Assembly (NCBI GenBank): GCA_947457025.1
Contig: CANGUI010000014.1
Span: 1-15,021 of the forward strand
Direction of reading: 5' to 3'
DNA length: 15,021 bases
Origin: Flammeovirgaceae bacterium
GTDB lineage: Bacteria; Bacteroidota; Bacteroidia; Cytophagales; Cyclobacteriaceae
Below, in pieces: positions 1 to 8,592 of the stretch (the first letter of the stretch is position 1; the number at the start of each line of letters is the position of its first letter). The notes under the pieces were generated by a model that was not told where the DNA came from, did not search any database, and saw nothing but the letters and a program-made list of their open reading frames with translations. Made by a program: the position numbers and the translations under genes.

Positions 1-65
1 AGAAGGCCCCGAAAAAGGTTCTTCAATAAAAAGCCGGCGTGTGTTTCTTCCTGGGGTTCTTGCAT
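1..65 (-). CDS. 5' end of an unidentified gene, cut by the window edge
   Basis: An ATG at 65..63 on the minus strand opens a frame that runs uninterrupted to the window edge, about 21 codons beginning MQEPQEETHAGFLLKNLF. It starts six bases after the stop codon of the acetyltransferase-like gene, a spacing typical of a co-transcribed gene. The N-terminus is acidic and polar and then turns hydrophobic and basic, which would suit a cytoplasmic tail before a membrane segment, but too little is visible to name a family. The short spacing and shared strand suggest it is the third gene of the kinase-acetyltransferase unit. It could also be chance, since 21 open codons are weak evidence. Confidence 0.45.
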   Translation of the reverse strand, partial: MQEPQEETHAGFLLKNLFRGL

Positions 66-71
66 GGTGGA

Positions 72-1244
72 TCAATTAACGATGGGCATCCGCTTGAAGG
101 GTTTACTGCGATCGAACAGGTACCGGTAAGTGGCATGTTTCTTCACCACATAGCTGTTAATTTGTTCTACCACACGAATCATTTTGGGATTGAAATCGCA
201 AATCCAGTTCATCTGATCGTCGGTGTATTTGAAAGTGCCCGAGTCCTGGGCCAGCTTCCGAAACGCTTCGATGATCCCGCCATCCACACCCTTGGCCTGG
301 TGTTCGGGCACCACACCGAATAAGACACCAAAAGCTTTTTTGCAGGTTTTGCGGTACTGGTGCCAGACAAAAATAAGTTTCCCAAGCCAGTTGAAGTTGC
401 CGTTCACATGTTTAAAGATCTGGTTTACTTCCGGCAGGGAAAGAAAAAATGCAACGGGCTCGTCTTTGTAGTAGGCAAACCAGAGCAGCTGTTCATCCAT
501 GATGGGCTTCATCTGTTTCACCAGGTGACGGGCCTGCGTTTCGGTCAGCTCCGGAATTTCCCCGCGATTGGCCCAGGCGCGATTGTACACGGTGCGGATC
601 TTGTCGGGCAGCGTGTGCCACTCACTTTTTCTGAGGTACCGGAATGAGTAGTCCGGATCTTTGGCTACCAGATTTGCTTTGGCGGTAAGACGCTCTGTCA
701 GCGGCCCTGCGAATGGACGGCCGAAGGTGAGTTGATAAAAGTACACCTGAAATCCGTAGGCTTCAAAAAAGGGTTGGTAATACGGGGCGTTGTAGTTGCA
801 CTGATAGTTGGGCGGCAGGTTAAATCCTTCAATCAGCAAACCCCACCACTTATCGCGGTTGCCAAAATTGATGGGGCCGTCCATTGCTTCCATGCCCTGC
901 TGTTGCAGCCAGTTTTTACACAGATCAAATAATTGAAACGCCACAGCCTGATCATTCACACAATCAAAAAAGCCAAAGCCTCCGGTGGGCTGTTCGTTGC
1001 CTTTGTTCACCGTTTTCTTGTTGATGAATGCAGCCACGCGGCCCACTACGTCACCCTGTTTATCCCGGATGATCCACCGGACGGCTGAGCCCTGTAGGTG
1101 GGTTTTGTTTTTCTTCGGATCGAACACCGCCTCTACATCCTGATCAAGCGGACGAATCCAGGCGGGATTATCTTTGTAGAGGCGTACGGGTAGTTCCAGA
1201 AACGCCCTGCGATCGGCAGCTGACTTTACTTCGGAAACGATCAT
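72..1244 (-). CDS. GNAT-like N-acetyltransferase family protein
   Basis: A protein of 390 residues without signal peptide or membrane segment, so probably cytoplasmic. It resembles a family of roughly 390-residue Bacteroidota proteins usually annotated as GNAT-type acetyltransferases. The C-terminal half carries the best acetyl-CoA-loop candidate, VVPEHQAKGVDGGIIEAF at about residues 311-328, after a strand-like LLWFAYYKDEPVAFFLSLP at 253-271 that fits GNAT core strands. The N-terminal half (LYKDNPAWIRPLDQDVEAVF, about 22-41) fits this family too. Substrate is unknown. I chose the ATG at 1244 over an upstream frame extension because it overlaps the kinase stop as ATGA, a standard translational-coupling arrangement, and because the extension lies inside the kinase gene. 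The context suggests co-expression with the sensor kinase. The family call is fairly firm, the activity inferred. Confidence 0.8.
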   Translation of the reverse strand: MIVSEVKSAADRRAFLELPVRLYKDNPAWIRPLDQDVEAVFDPKKNKTHLQGSAVRWIIRDKQGDVVGRVAAFINKKTVNKGNEQPTGGFGFFDCVNDQAVAFQLFDLCKNWLQQQGMEAMDGPINFGNRDKWWGLLIEGFNLPPNYQCNYNAPYYQPFFEAYGFQVYFYQLTFGRPFAGPLTERLTAKANLVAKDPDYSFRYLRKSEWHTLPDKIRTVYNRAWANRGEIPELTETQARHLVKQMKPIMDEQLLWFAYYKDEPVAFFLSLPEVNQIFKHVNGNFNWLGKLIFVWHQYRKTCKKAFGVLFGVVPEHQAKGVDGGIIEAFRKLAQDSGTFKYTDDQMNWICDFNPKMIRVVEQINSYVVKKHATYRYLFDRSKPFKRMPIVN

Positions 1245-3034
1245 CGGGGCAACTGATTTGGGATATGGATGGTAAAGGTAGTGCCTTCTTGCCACACACT
1301 GGCAACTTCGATACGGCCCCGCAACCGTTCAACCGCATTTTTGGCAATATACAGGCCCAGCCCGGAGCCGGTGGCCCGGTTATTTGCCCGATAAAACATT
1401 TCGAAGATCATCGGGACTTTATCGGCCTCAATTCCCAAACCGGTATCACGAAAGACGATCGTGCAGTGGAATTCCGTGGTGACAATCTGCACATCTACGT
1501 GCGTTGTACCCGATGGCTTGCGGTATTTGATGGAATTTGAAACCAGGTTGCGCACTACCTCCGAGAGGCGCCAGGGATCGCTGTAGAGCGGCGGACCGGT
1601 ATGTACGACCGTATGGGTAACCTGGCTGGCACCCTCCAGATAGTTGAGATCCGCAAAGGCCTTATTGATCATGTCTTCAACCTGTATCAGCCCGATCTTC
1701 ACCTCCATTTTCAGATTCTTCGAATGGCTTAACACGTCTGAGATAAAAGCATCCAGCTGCTTTACCTGGGCGCCGATACGCTTCAGGTAGTCTAATGGAC
1801 TATCGGTATTTTCCGGCATCTGCGAGAGGTGCACCAGGCCGAGCACAGATGTAAGCGGGGCGCGCAAGTCATGCGACACTTTATAGACGAAGTTGTCGAG
1901 CTCTGCATTGCGTGTTTTCAGTTCTTCTTCCATGTGGCGGATGTCTGTGATATCCACATACACGCCGAAAATCCCAATGGTTTCATCTTCCAGCCGCACG
2001 GGCAACCCATACAAAATCACGGACACCGGGTGACCATCCTTGCGCAAGCGGGTGGTTTCGAGGCGCACTACCTGATATCCGCTGATTACCGTATTGATCT
2101 CGTCACCTTCGCTTTCCAATTCCTTTGGAACAATAAAGGCATTCAGTCCTTTGCCGCGCAGTTCTTCGATGGTGTAGCCGAAAAGCTGTTGAAACCCGTA
2201 GTTGATCTGTGTAATGTTGCCATCGGCATCCAGCAGTACAATGGCCAGCGGCGAGTTCTGAAACAGCTGCGTAAACATCGTGTTGGCTTTGCGAATGGAG
2301 GCGGCTGCCTGCTTTTGCTGGGTAATGTCTTTTACCAGGATTTGAATGGCCGGCACGCCTTCAAACACAAAACTCTTTGATACGAGCTCCACATCAATCA
2401 CCCGACCATCAAGGCGGATCAACTTCTCTTCAGCCATCGGTACAACTTCCCCACGGCTCACGCGCTCAATGCGTTCGATGGCGAGCGCCTGGGATACCGG
2501 ATGGATCAACTCGATGATGGGTGTGGCCAGCAGTTCTTCAATTGACTGTGCGGCCATCATATCAACTGCATGGCGATTGGCATAGATCAAACGTCCGTCG
2601 CGGTGGATGCCCACTCCGAGGGGAACCGATTCCAGCAGGTCACGATATTGATTTTCCGCATCGCGTTGTTTTTGTTCCAGTTTCTTTCGCAGCGTGATGT
2701 CGTTCATCAGCCCGCGCCAAACTATCGCCTGGTGCTGCACTTCGCGCGAGGCCACCATTTCGATCCATTGTTCTTCTCCTGACGGAACGAGAATCCGACC
2801 CTCCCACTGTACCTTGGTACCCGGCGCTGCGGCGTTATTCGCCTGGCGGAATGACGGCCAATCTTCTGCATGTATAAGATCTTCCATGCGGATATCTCCC
2901 GACATCAGGTTTTCGCTGGTGCGCCCCAACAGCTCCCGGCAATATGGATTGATGTAGGTGAACCTGGCTCGCCCGCCGGCAGTGGCGGTGTATTCGAAAA
3001 TCACCGCAGGTATTAAATCGAGCAGATGTTGCAC
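1241..3034 (-). CDS. PAS-domain sensor histidine kinase
   Basis: A 597-residue hybrid of sensing and kinase modules. Three PAS-like domains occupy roughly residues 1-118, 125-240 and 250-368, each ending in a PAC-type strand before a short helix (LMNDITLRKKLE, LVKDITQQKQ, VYVDITDIRHMEEEL). The dimerisation and phosphoacceptor domain follows, with KVSHDLRAPLTSVLGL placing the phosphorylated histidine at 388. The ATPase domain shows an N box (VVRNLVSNSIKYRKPSG, about 493-509), a G1 box (DTGLGIEAD, 530-538) and a G2 box (GSGLGLYIAKNAV, 556-568). There is no signal peptide, membrane segment or receiver domain, so it is probably a soluble kinase sensing an internal signal, partner unknown. The start is GTG at 3034; the frame is open for only ten more codons upstream (stop at 3067..3065) and holds no ATG, GTG or TTG there. 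No clear ribosome binding site is visible. Confidence 0.93.
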   Translation of the reverse strand: MQHLLDLIPAVIFEYTATAGGRARFTYINPYCRELLGRTSENLMSGDIRMEDLIHAEDWPSFRQANNAAAPGTKVQWEGRILVPSGEEQWIEMVASREVQHQAIVWRGLMNDITLRKKLEQKQRDAENQYRDLLESVPLGVGIHRDGRLIYANRHAVDMMAAQSIEELLATPIIELIHPVSQALAIERIERVSRGEVVPMAEEKLIRLDGRVIDVELVSKSFVFEGVPAIQILVKDITQQKQAAASIRKANTMFTQLFQNSPLAIVLLDADGNITQINYGFQQLFGYTIEELRGKGLNAFIVPKELESEGDEINTVISGYQVVRLETTRLRKDGHPVSVILYGLPVRLEDETIGIFGVYVDITDIRHMEEELKTRNAELDNFVYKVSHDLRAPLTSVLGLVHLSQMPENTDSPLDYLKRIGAQVKQLDAFISDVLSHSKNLKMEVKIGLIQVEDMINKAFADLNYLEGASQVTHTVVHTGPPLYSDPWRLSEVVRNLVSNSIKYRKPSGTTHVDVQIVTTEFHCTIVFRDTGLGIEADKVPMIFEMFYRANNRATGSGLGLYIAKNAVERLRGRIEVASVWQEGTTFTIHIPNQLPR

Positions 3035-3272
3035 GCCTGATAAAAAATGTTCGGTTTTGAAAGGTTACGAATAGATGGTCAGGTTTCCATGCGATAATCC
3101 GGTCCTCCGGGTTTCGTCAGCTCACGCAGTCAGCGCAACTACTCCCGTGCCGAGTCGCGCCACTTTGCAGAGCCCTGCTCCCTCCGGGAAGAAGGCGTAC
3201 CAAAAAGTTCGTGTACGTTACACCCCGGGGAGTCCATGGCCGGTGCCATCACATCAGTTTTTTACTATCACA
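3035..3272. other. Intergenic region, 238 bases, upstream of the kinase
   Basis: No convincing gene lies here. The plus-strand frame through it is rich in Pro, Ser and Ala and runs into the antisense of the neighbouring gene, so it looks like chance. On the minus strand it should carry the kinase promoter, but I find no clear Bacteroidota-type -33/-7 pair (TTTG and TAnnTTTG). It also holds a weak 5-base hairpin (ATGGC...GCCAT, 3236-3249) and a 12-base direct repeat at its right edge. Confidence 0.5.
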
Positions 3273-3278
3273 TCAGTT
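3248..3278. repeat. 12-base direct repeat at the end of the BNR-protein gene
   Basis: The sequence ATCACATCAGTT occurs at 3248-3259 and again at 3267-3278, start to start 19 bases. The second copy covers the stop codon of the large BNR-repeat gene (TGA, 3275..3273). It may be a small tandem duplication left by replication slippage. No function is evident. Confidence 0.6.
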
Positions 3279-6200
3279 GTTGATTTCCGCCGGCTTACTT
3301 TCCGTGATCAGCGCCGGAAGATTCCTGTCGCGGAACGTCTTGTTGTAATCAGTAATCTCTTTCCGCAGCAGGTCTCCTAACTGATTTCTATACCCCTGCC
3401 ACTGTGTTTCCACATCGCGGGCGCGATCCTTCGCCCCTTGCGTTAACCGGGGATCGTGGGTGTCGGCCACAGAACGCAGTTGCAGAAATTCGGCATTGAG
3501 CCGGTTCGGAAAGTTGATCACATCCTGGAAGTTTTTGGATCGCGGTTCAATGAGTTGCTGCTCCCATTGCTCAATTTTCTTCGTGAGGGTCTTGCCCAAC
3601 TCCACCAGCTCTTTGTTCTCTGGTTGGCCTTTGAGCGACTCGTTGATGGTTTCGATCTGCTTTTTTACCTGCCGCATCTGGTTAACTGATTTGTGTACGT
3701 CGTTGAACTGGTCGCTCATGCGTTGGAGAAACTCCTGCTGTGCCGCCCAGTCGGCAGCGGTGGCCGTCACCTTCGGATCGGCCAGCAGCTCCAGCTCCGT
3801 TTCGGAGACATGCTTCTTAAATGTGAGCCGCGCTTTGTAACGGCCGGGGGCCACGCGGTAGCCACTGTGATCGCCATACACAAATACGCCATTCACACCG
3901 GTGAGGGCTTCAGTGCGGAAATCCCACGCAAAGCGGTTCACACCCGCTTCGGCCGGTATTTGCTGCGGGGGTGGCGGACCACCGGGCCAGGATTTGATCG
4001 TTTCGTCTTTTTGGTTGGTGTAGGTCCGGATGAGTTTACCGGTACTGTCGAAAATCTGCAGCTGCACTTTTGCCGTATCGGCTTTTTCACTTAGGTAATA
4101 ATCAAGGATCACACCGTTCATTGGATTGCGACCAAGGCCCGGGATGTCACCCATATATGATGGAATCGTTACAGAAGATAACCGATAGGTGGGTTTGGGG
4201 GTAAACATTTTTGCGGGCGCATCGCCCCACACTCCTCGCGCCTGCTGAATAGCGCTGAGGTCATCCAGAATCCAGAAGGAACGGCCCGCAGTGGCAGCCA
4301 CCAGATCATTGTCGCGGATGATCAGATCGGTCACCGGCACGATGGGTAGGTTGAGCTGGAACTTCTGCCACTGCAATCCGCCATTCAACGAAAGGTAAAA
4401 GCCACGCTCCGAGCCTGCATACAGCAGGTCTTTGATTTTTTTATCCTCGCGGATCACTTTGATGAAATCGTCTGCGTCAACGCCGGCTCCGATCTTCACC
4501 CAGGTTTTTCCGTAGTCGGTGGATTTAAATGTATAGTTGGCAAAGTCATTGAATTTGTAGCGGGAAGCACTGAGGTAGACCGTGGCCTTATCATGCGGCG
4601 AAACTTCAATCGAGTGAATGAGACCCTCGCTCCAGTCTTTGGGTGTGATGTTCTGCCAGCTCTTGCCACCGTCGCGGGTGATGTGCACCAGGCCGCAGTC
4701 GCTGCCGGTGTACATGGTGCCGGCTTCATGCGGTGATTCGATGACATAATAAATGGTGTTGTAATTTTCACCGCCGGCTCCTTCGTTGGTAATCGGGCCG
4801 CCGCTCACGTCCTGCTTCGTGGTATCGTTGCGCGTCAGGTCCGGGCTGATGATCTCCCAGCTGAGGCCTCCGTTGCTGGTGCGGAAGAGAACGTTGGCAG
4901 CATGGTACATCACCTTGGGATTATGAGGGGAATTGATCAACGGGGCATTCCAGTTGAACCGGTACTTCATTTTCTTGGGCGCAAAGGCGAGGTTGGTGGC
5001 CGGGTATTCCTGCAAGTCTTTGGCTTCGCCCGTGCGGGTATCGAGTACATCGATTTGCCCCTGATAGCAGCCGCCGTACAGCAACTCCGGGTTGGCCGGG
5101 TCGTTGAAGGCGACGTAGGCACTCTCGCAACCGGGACCGTTGAACCAATCTTTATCGGTGATACCAAAACTGCCGTTACGGCTCGGGATGGCCACCGATG
5201 TATTGTCTTGCTGACCGCCATACACCCAGTATGGAAAACGATTATCTGTATTTACGCGATAGAACTGCGAGGTCGCCTGGTTGTTGATGGGCGACCACGT
5301 GCGGCCGGTGTTGTAGGTGATCTCGCCGCCACCGTCATCTGCCAGCGCCAGGTTCTGATTGTTTTTGGGATTGATCCACAAGTCATGTGTATCGCCGTGT
5401 CCCACACGTACGTTGGCAAACGTTTTGCCGCCATCGATGGAGCGCATCATGGGGGCATTGAGCACGTACACCACGTCCGCATTGACGGGGTCGGCAAAAA
5501 TCTCCATGTAATACCACGAACGGGCCGTCAGCGTCTGGTCATTGGTTTGCAGTGTCCACTTCTTGCCGCCGTCATCGCTGCGGTACACGCCCGCTTTTGC
5601 TTTCTCTGCTTCCACGATGGCATATACCCGGCTGGAATTGGCGCGCGACACGCTGATGCCGATCTTCCCCATTTCTTTAGGGAGGCCCTCGTTGATTTTC
5701 GTCCAACTCTCGCCACTGTCAACCGACTTCCACACGCCGCAACCGGGGCCGCCGCTTTCCACCTTCCACGGATAGCGCTGGTGCTGCCACATGGCCGCGT
5801 ATAATATGCGTGGATTGTTCATGTCCATAGACAGCGACACAGCGCCGGTTTGTTCATCCACATACAAGGTTTTTTTCCAGGTATTGCCACCATCGGTGGA
5901 TTTGTATACGCCTCGATCGGGCGATGGTCCGTGCACCGGCCCCTGCGCGGCCACGTACACCACGTCTGCGTTGTGGGGATGTACGATCACATCAGAGATG
6001 TGGCGGGTTTTTTCAAGCCCGATGTTCTTCCAGGTGGCACCGCCATCAATGGACTTGTACACGCCATCGCCATACGAGGTCATCACCCCACGTACGGCAT
6101 GCTCACCACTGCCGGCGTAAATCACGTTGGCATCCGACTCGCATACCGCAATATCGCCTATGGAACCGACCTTGAAGAAGCCATCCGAGATGTTGCGCCA

Positions 6201-6455
6201 CGTCATGCCACCGTCATCCGTCTTGGCCAGACCACCGCCCGTATACCCGACGTAGTACACGCTGCTGTTATTCGGGTCACCGGCGATAGCATTGGCACGC
6301 CCGCCCCGAAACGGCCCGATGTTGCGCCATTTCAGGCCTTTGTATTTTTCCATGTCAGCCTTCGGTGTGGCCGGCGCCGCAGGGGTTTTTGATTTTTGTG
6401 CCACCGCGCTTGTTCCTATCCACAAGGCAAGCAAAAAACATCCGATCGATCTCAT
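3273..6455 (-). CDS. Secreted BNR-repeat (sortilin/VPS10-like) glycosyl hydrolase-like protein
   Basis: A 1060-residue exported protein of the large BNR/Asp-box family that databases label VPS10-domain, WD40/YVTN/BNR-like or glycosyl hydrolase. The Sec signal is clear ([20 protein letters not shown], residues 1-20), and it fixes the start at the ATG at 6455 rather than the longer frame from 6497. About eleven Asp-box-like motifs (S-x-D-x-G-x-T-W) stud residues 80-700, for example DDGGMTW (80-86), STDGGNTW (186-193), TRDGGKSW (593-600) and STDYGKTW (645-652), indicating one or two beta-propellers. Residues 750-890 look like a beta-sandwich region with a Pro run (PGGPPPPQQ, about 824-832). Residues 900-1045 are charged and helical, probably coiled coil. 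No catalytic residues can be assigned, and the hydrolase label is by family only. It is transcribed divergently from the DUF1080 gene. Confidence 0.9.
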   Translation of the reverse strand: MRSIGCFLLALWIGTSAVAQKSKTPAAPATPKADMEKYKGLKWRNIGPFRGGRANAIAGDPNNSSVYYVGYTGGGLAKTDDGGMTWRNISDGFFKVGSIGDIAVCESDANVIYAGSGEHAVRGVMTSYGDGVYKSIDGGATWKNIGLEKTRHISDVIVHPHNADVVYVAAQGPVHGPSPDRGVYKSTDGGNTWKKTLYVDEQTGAVSLSMDMNNPRILYAAMWQHQRYPWKVESGGPGCGVWKSVDSGESWTKINEGLPKEMGKIGISVSRANSSRVYAIVEAEKAKAGVYRSDDGGKKWTLQTNDQTLTARSWYYMEIFADPVNADVVYVLNAPMMRSIDGGKTFANVRVGHGDTHDLWINPKNNQNLALADDGGGEITYNTGRTWSPINNQATSQFYRVNTDNRFPYWVYGGQQDNTSVAIPSRNGSFGITDKDWFNGPGCESAYVAFNDPANPELLYGGCYQGQIDVLDTRTGEAKDLQEYPATNLAFAPKKMKYRFNWNAPLINSPHNPKVMYHAANVLFRTSNGGLSWEIISPDLTRNDTTKQDVSGGPITNEGAGGENYNTIYYVIESPHEAGTMYTGSDCGLVHITRDGGKSWQNITPKDWSEGLIHSIEVSPHDKATVYLSASRYKFNDFANYTFKSTDYGKTWVKIGAGVDADDFIKVIREDKKIKDLLYAGSERGFYLSLNGGLQWQKFQLNLPIVPVTDLIIRDNDLVAATAGRSFWILDDLSAIQQARGVWGDAPAKMFTPKPTYRLSSVTIPSYMGDIPGLGRNPMNGVILDYYLSEKADTAKVQLQIFDSTGKLIRTYTNQKDETIKSWPGGPPPPQQIPAEAGVNRFAWDFRTEALTGVNGVFVYGDHSGYRVAPGRYKARLTFKKHVSETELELLADPKVTATAADWAAQQEFLQRMSDQFNDVHKSVNQMRQVKKQIETINESLKGQPENKELVELGKTLTKKIEQWEQQLIEPRSKNFQDVINFPNRLNAEFLQLRSVADTHDPRLTQGAKDRARDVETQWQGYRNQLGDLLRKEITDYNKTFRDRNLPALITESKPAEINN

Positions 6456-6619
6456 AGGTGTGATACGGGTTTTAAACAATGGAGGTCGATTTAGCAAAAG
6501 CGGGTGGCAATTCCTATTGGATTTCCATCAGTGGAAGAGCGATTGTCTGAAATATTGTGTAAAACAAGTTTTGAATTCGTGTCAAAACGCATCAAATTGT
6601 TACGTCAAAATTACATCAC
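6456..6619. other. Divergent intergenic region, 164 bases
   Basis: This gap separates two oppositely transcribed genes for secreted proteins and must contain both promoters. The right half (6550-6619) is markedly AT-rich against GC-rich coding flanks and contains a dyad and repeated TCAAA-type words. I could not place a confident TTTG / TAnnTTTG promoter in either direction, and neither start codon has a clear Shine-Dalgarno sequence. Confidence 0.6.
6568..6588. promoter_or_regulatory. Candidate operator: 7+7 base dyad between divergent genes
   Basis: GTTTTGA at 6568-6574 and its exact reverse complement TCAAAAC at 6582-6588 are separated by seven bases, a 21-base dyad suited to a dimeric regulator. 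The word GTCAAAA recurs at 6604-6610, 23 bases (about two helical turns) after its copy at 6581-6587. A smaller AAAAC-AA-GTTTT inverted repeat (6561-6572) overlaps the left arm. The site is 32 bases before the DUF1080 start. Short AT-rich dyads can arise by chance, so this is a tentative call. Confidence 0.3.
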
Positions 6620-8551
6620 ATGAAAAACGTTTTTTGGGTTGCCGTGTGCTGCACGTGGTGCGTGGTGCTAATGGGTCAGCCACGCCTCCAGCCACTGCCC
6701 CTGGAGGATCTCACGTCCTTTCGTCCGCAGGCTGGGAACTGGCAAATTGTTGGAGGAGTGGTGATGAATCCGCTGGTAGACATTCACGAGCCGCCTGCCA
6801 CGCCGCCGCCCGCACCGGCGGGTTCCGCAAAAAAGAAAAAACATGCGCCTGCCGTTCCTGCACCTGTCCCGGTCAATGCCGTAACCTTTACTGGCGGCAG
6901 GGGTATCCTCCTCAACTTGAACGATGCCACCCGGCGCGATGCGCTGCTCACCACATTCGAGCATGGCGACATTGAACTAACGCTGGAGGTGATGCTGCCG
7001 AGAGGATCGAATTCGGGCATCTACATGCAAGGCCGCTACGAAGTGCAGTTGCTCGACAGCTGGGGTGTGGCGACGCCCGCATTTAGCGACATCGGTGGAA
7101 TTTACCGCAACTGGGAAACAGATCCTTCCAAGGTGTACATGGGCAAAGCACCGCTGGTAAATGCCGCGAAAGCACCGGGCACCTGGCAGTCGCTGCGGAT
7201 CAGCTTCCGGGCCCCGCGCTTTGATGCGGCCGGCAAGAAGACCGAGCATGCACGCTTTAATTTTGTTTACCTCAATGGTGTACTCATTCACAATCATGTG
7301 GAAGTGCCGCGGCCAACGGGAGGGCCAATCGAAAACAATGAAAAGCCGACCGGGCCCCTCATGATTCAGGGTGATCATGGCCCCGTGGCCATCCGTAACG
7401 TGCGCTACGCCATTCCGCAACAGGTGAACGTTGAACTCGGCCCGGTAGCCTATCAGACGTTCTATGGAAATTTCGATGTGATCAGTGACTTCGCCGCACT
7501 GAAGCCCACCGGCAGCGGCATGCAACCGGAGTTGAGTTGTGAAATCCTTGATCGCGAGGATGGGTTCGGTGTGATTTACAAAACCGAATTGACTGTTCCA
7601 CGGGAGGCCGAGTACCAATTTACGTTAGCGTACACGGGCGGAGCACGCCTGCTGGTGAATGGAAACATGCTGGTTAACTTTCAGCGGGGTGATGGCTGGT
7701 GGCGATTTGACCAAGGCACTTGTCGTTTACCTGCCGGCACTTTCCCGATCGAAATCCTGACTTATAAAAATGCCGGGTGGCTGCCACCGCGGCTCGGTTT
7801 CTATGTGGCCGCCGAGGGAAGTGAACCAAAGGCGCTTCACGCCTTCAATTCGTACCCACCCTCAGCAGACCCCGTCTCACCCATACTCGTCAGGCCAGGT
7901 GCTACGCCCACGTTGCTGCGGGCCTTTGTAGACTTCCGGGGTGACCGTCAGCAACGGCTCACGCACACCATCGGTGTGGGCGACCCAACCGGTGTACACT
8001 ATGTGTATGATCTGAAGGCGGGCAACCTGGCCGGTGCCTGGCGCGGTCCCTTTGTAAACGCCACGCCCATGTGGCACGACCGGGGTGATGGCTCGTTCGT
8101 ACCCGAAGGTGCCGTGCAGTACTTTTTCAACAACGTGCCGCTGGCGGAAATGCCGAACGGTACGGAGGCTTTCCCCTCCTGGCAGCCGGCAACCGAAGTC
8201 ATGAACAGCAACCTCCAACCCAAGGGCTATCGAATCCTGCCAGGCGGCCGGCCCGTCTTCATATACCAGATCAACGGTGTGCCCGTGGAGGATCAGATCA
8301 CACCGGATGCGGACAAGCGCAGCCTCGTACGCGAAATCAAGATCAGCAGTTCAGCGACTTTGAAAAATCCTCACTTCAAACTCGCCGAGGGCACCACAAT
8401 TCAACGCCTGTCCGACAACCTCTTTGTAGTTGATCAACACTACTATATTCTGGCGGGCACAAATTGCCGACCGCAAATCCGGAACCAGGGCGGGCGTGAA
8501 GAACTCATTACTCCCGTACAGGATCTCATGCAGTACACGCTGATTTGGTAA
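6620..8551 (+). CDS. Secreted DUF1080 (3-keto-disaccharide hydrolase family) protein with extra C-terminal domains
   Basis: A 643-residue exported protein. The N-terminus (MKNVFWVAVCCTWCVVLMGQ) is a Sec signal; cysteines at 10, 11 and 14 leave a lipoprotein possible, though no good lipobox is seen. Residues 30-265 match the DUF1080/3-keto-disaccharide hydrolase fold, with the hallmark SNSGIYMQGRYEVQLLDSWG (130-149), the W-Q-S-L-R-I strand (189-194), FVYLNGVLIHNH (215-226) and GPLMIQGDHGPVAIRNVRY (245-263). A Pro/Ala/Lys-rich linker (about 57-86, including AKKKKH) interrupts the domain after its first strand. Residues 275-400 resemble a PA14-type sugar-binding sandwich (GARLLVNGNMLVNF, 341-354). 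Residues 430-643 form another region often seen beside heme or PQQ-type secreted proteins. Family members hydrolyse 3-keto-glycosides; the substrate here is not known. The next gene begins within about 40 bases on the same strand. Confidence 0.85.
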   Translation: MKNVFWVAVCCTWCVVLMGQPRLQPLPLEDLTSFRPQAGNWQIVGGVVMNPLVDIHEPPATPPPAPAGSAKKKKHAPAVPAPVPVNAVTFTGGRGILLNLNDATRRDALLTTFEHGDIELTLEVMLPRGSNSGIYMQGRYEVQLLDSWGVATPAFSDIGGIYRNWETDPSKVYMGKAPLVNAAKAPGTWQSLRISFRAPRFDAAGKKTEHARFNFVYLNGVLIHNHVEVPRPTGGPIENNEKPTGPLMIQGDHGPVAIRNVRYAIPQQVNVELGPVAYQTFYGNFDVISDFAALKPTGSGMQPELSCEILDREDGFGVIYKTELTVPREAEYQFTLAYTGGARLLVNGNMLVNFQRGDGWWRFDQGTCRLPAGTFPIEILTYKNAGWLPPRLGFYVAAEGSEPKALHAFNSYPPSADPVSPILVRPGATPTLLRAFVDFRGDRQQRLTHTIGVGDPTGVHYVYDLKAGNLAGAWRGPFVNATPMWHDRGDGSFVPEGAVQYFFNNVPLAEMPNGTEAFPSWQPATEVMNSNLQPKGYRILPGGRPVFIYQINGVPVEDQITPDADKRSLVREIKISSSATLKNPHFKLAEGTTIQRLSDNLFVVDQHYYILAGTNCRPQIRNQGGREELITPVQDLMQYTLIW

Positions 8552-8592
8552 ATCCCATGAAGCTTCGAATACCTTTCTTTACCTCCCTCCAT

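Noticed and set aside
1829..2380. Plus-strand open frame of 183 codons
   Set aside because: It is antisense to the PAS and HisKA region of the sensor kinase and its translation shows no domain.
3222..3231. CCCCGGGG palindrome as a terminator or operator
   Set aside because: It has no loop, no T-run and no supporting repeats; a short GC palindrome is expected by chance.
3075..3380. Plus-strand open frame of 101 codons in the kinase-BNR gap
   Set aside because: It has a Pro/Ser/Ala-rich composition without a domain, and its last third is antisense to the BNR-repeat gene.
4902..5804. Plus-strand open frame of 300 codons
   Set aside because: It is entirely antisense to the BNR-repeat gene, whose motifs are clear. 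The long frame is a by-product of GC-rich codon usage.
6977..7618. Minus-strand open frame of 213 codons
   Set aside because: It is antisense to the DUF1080 domain, where the plus strand has the diagnostic motifs.
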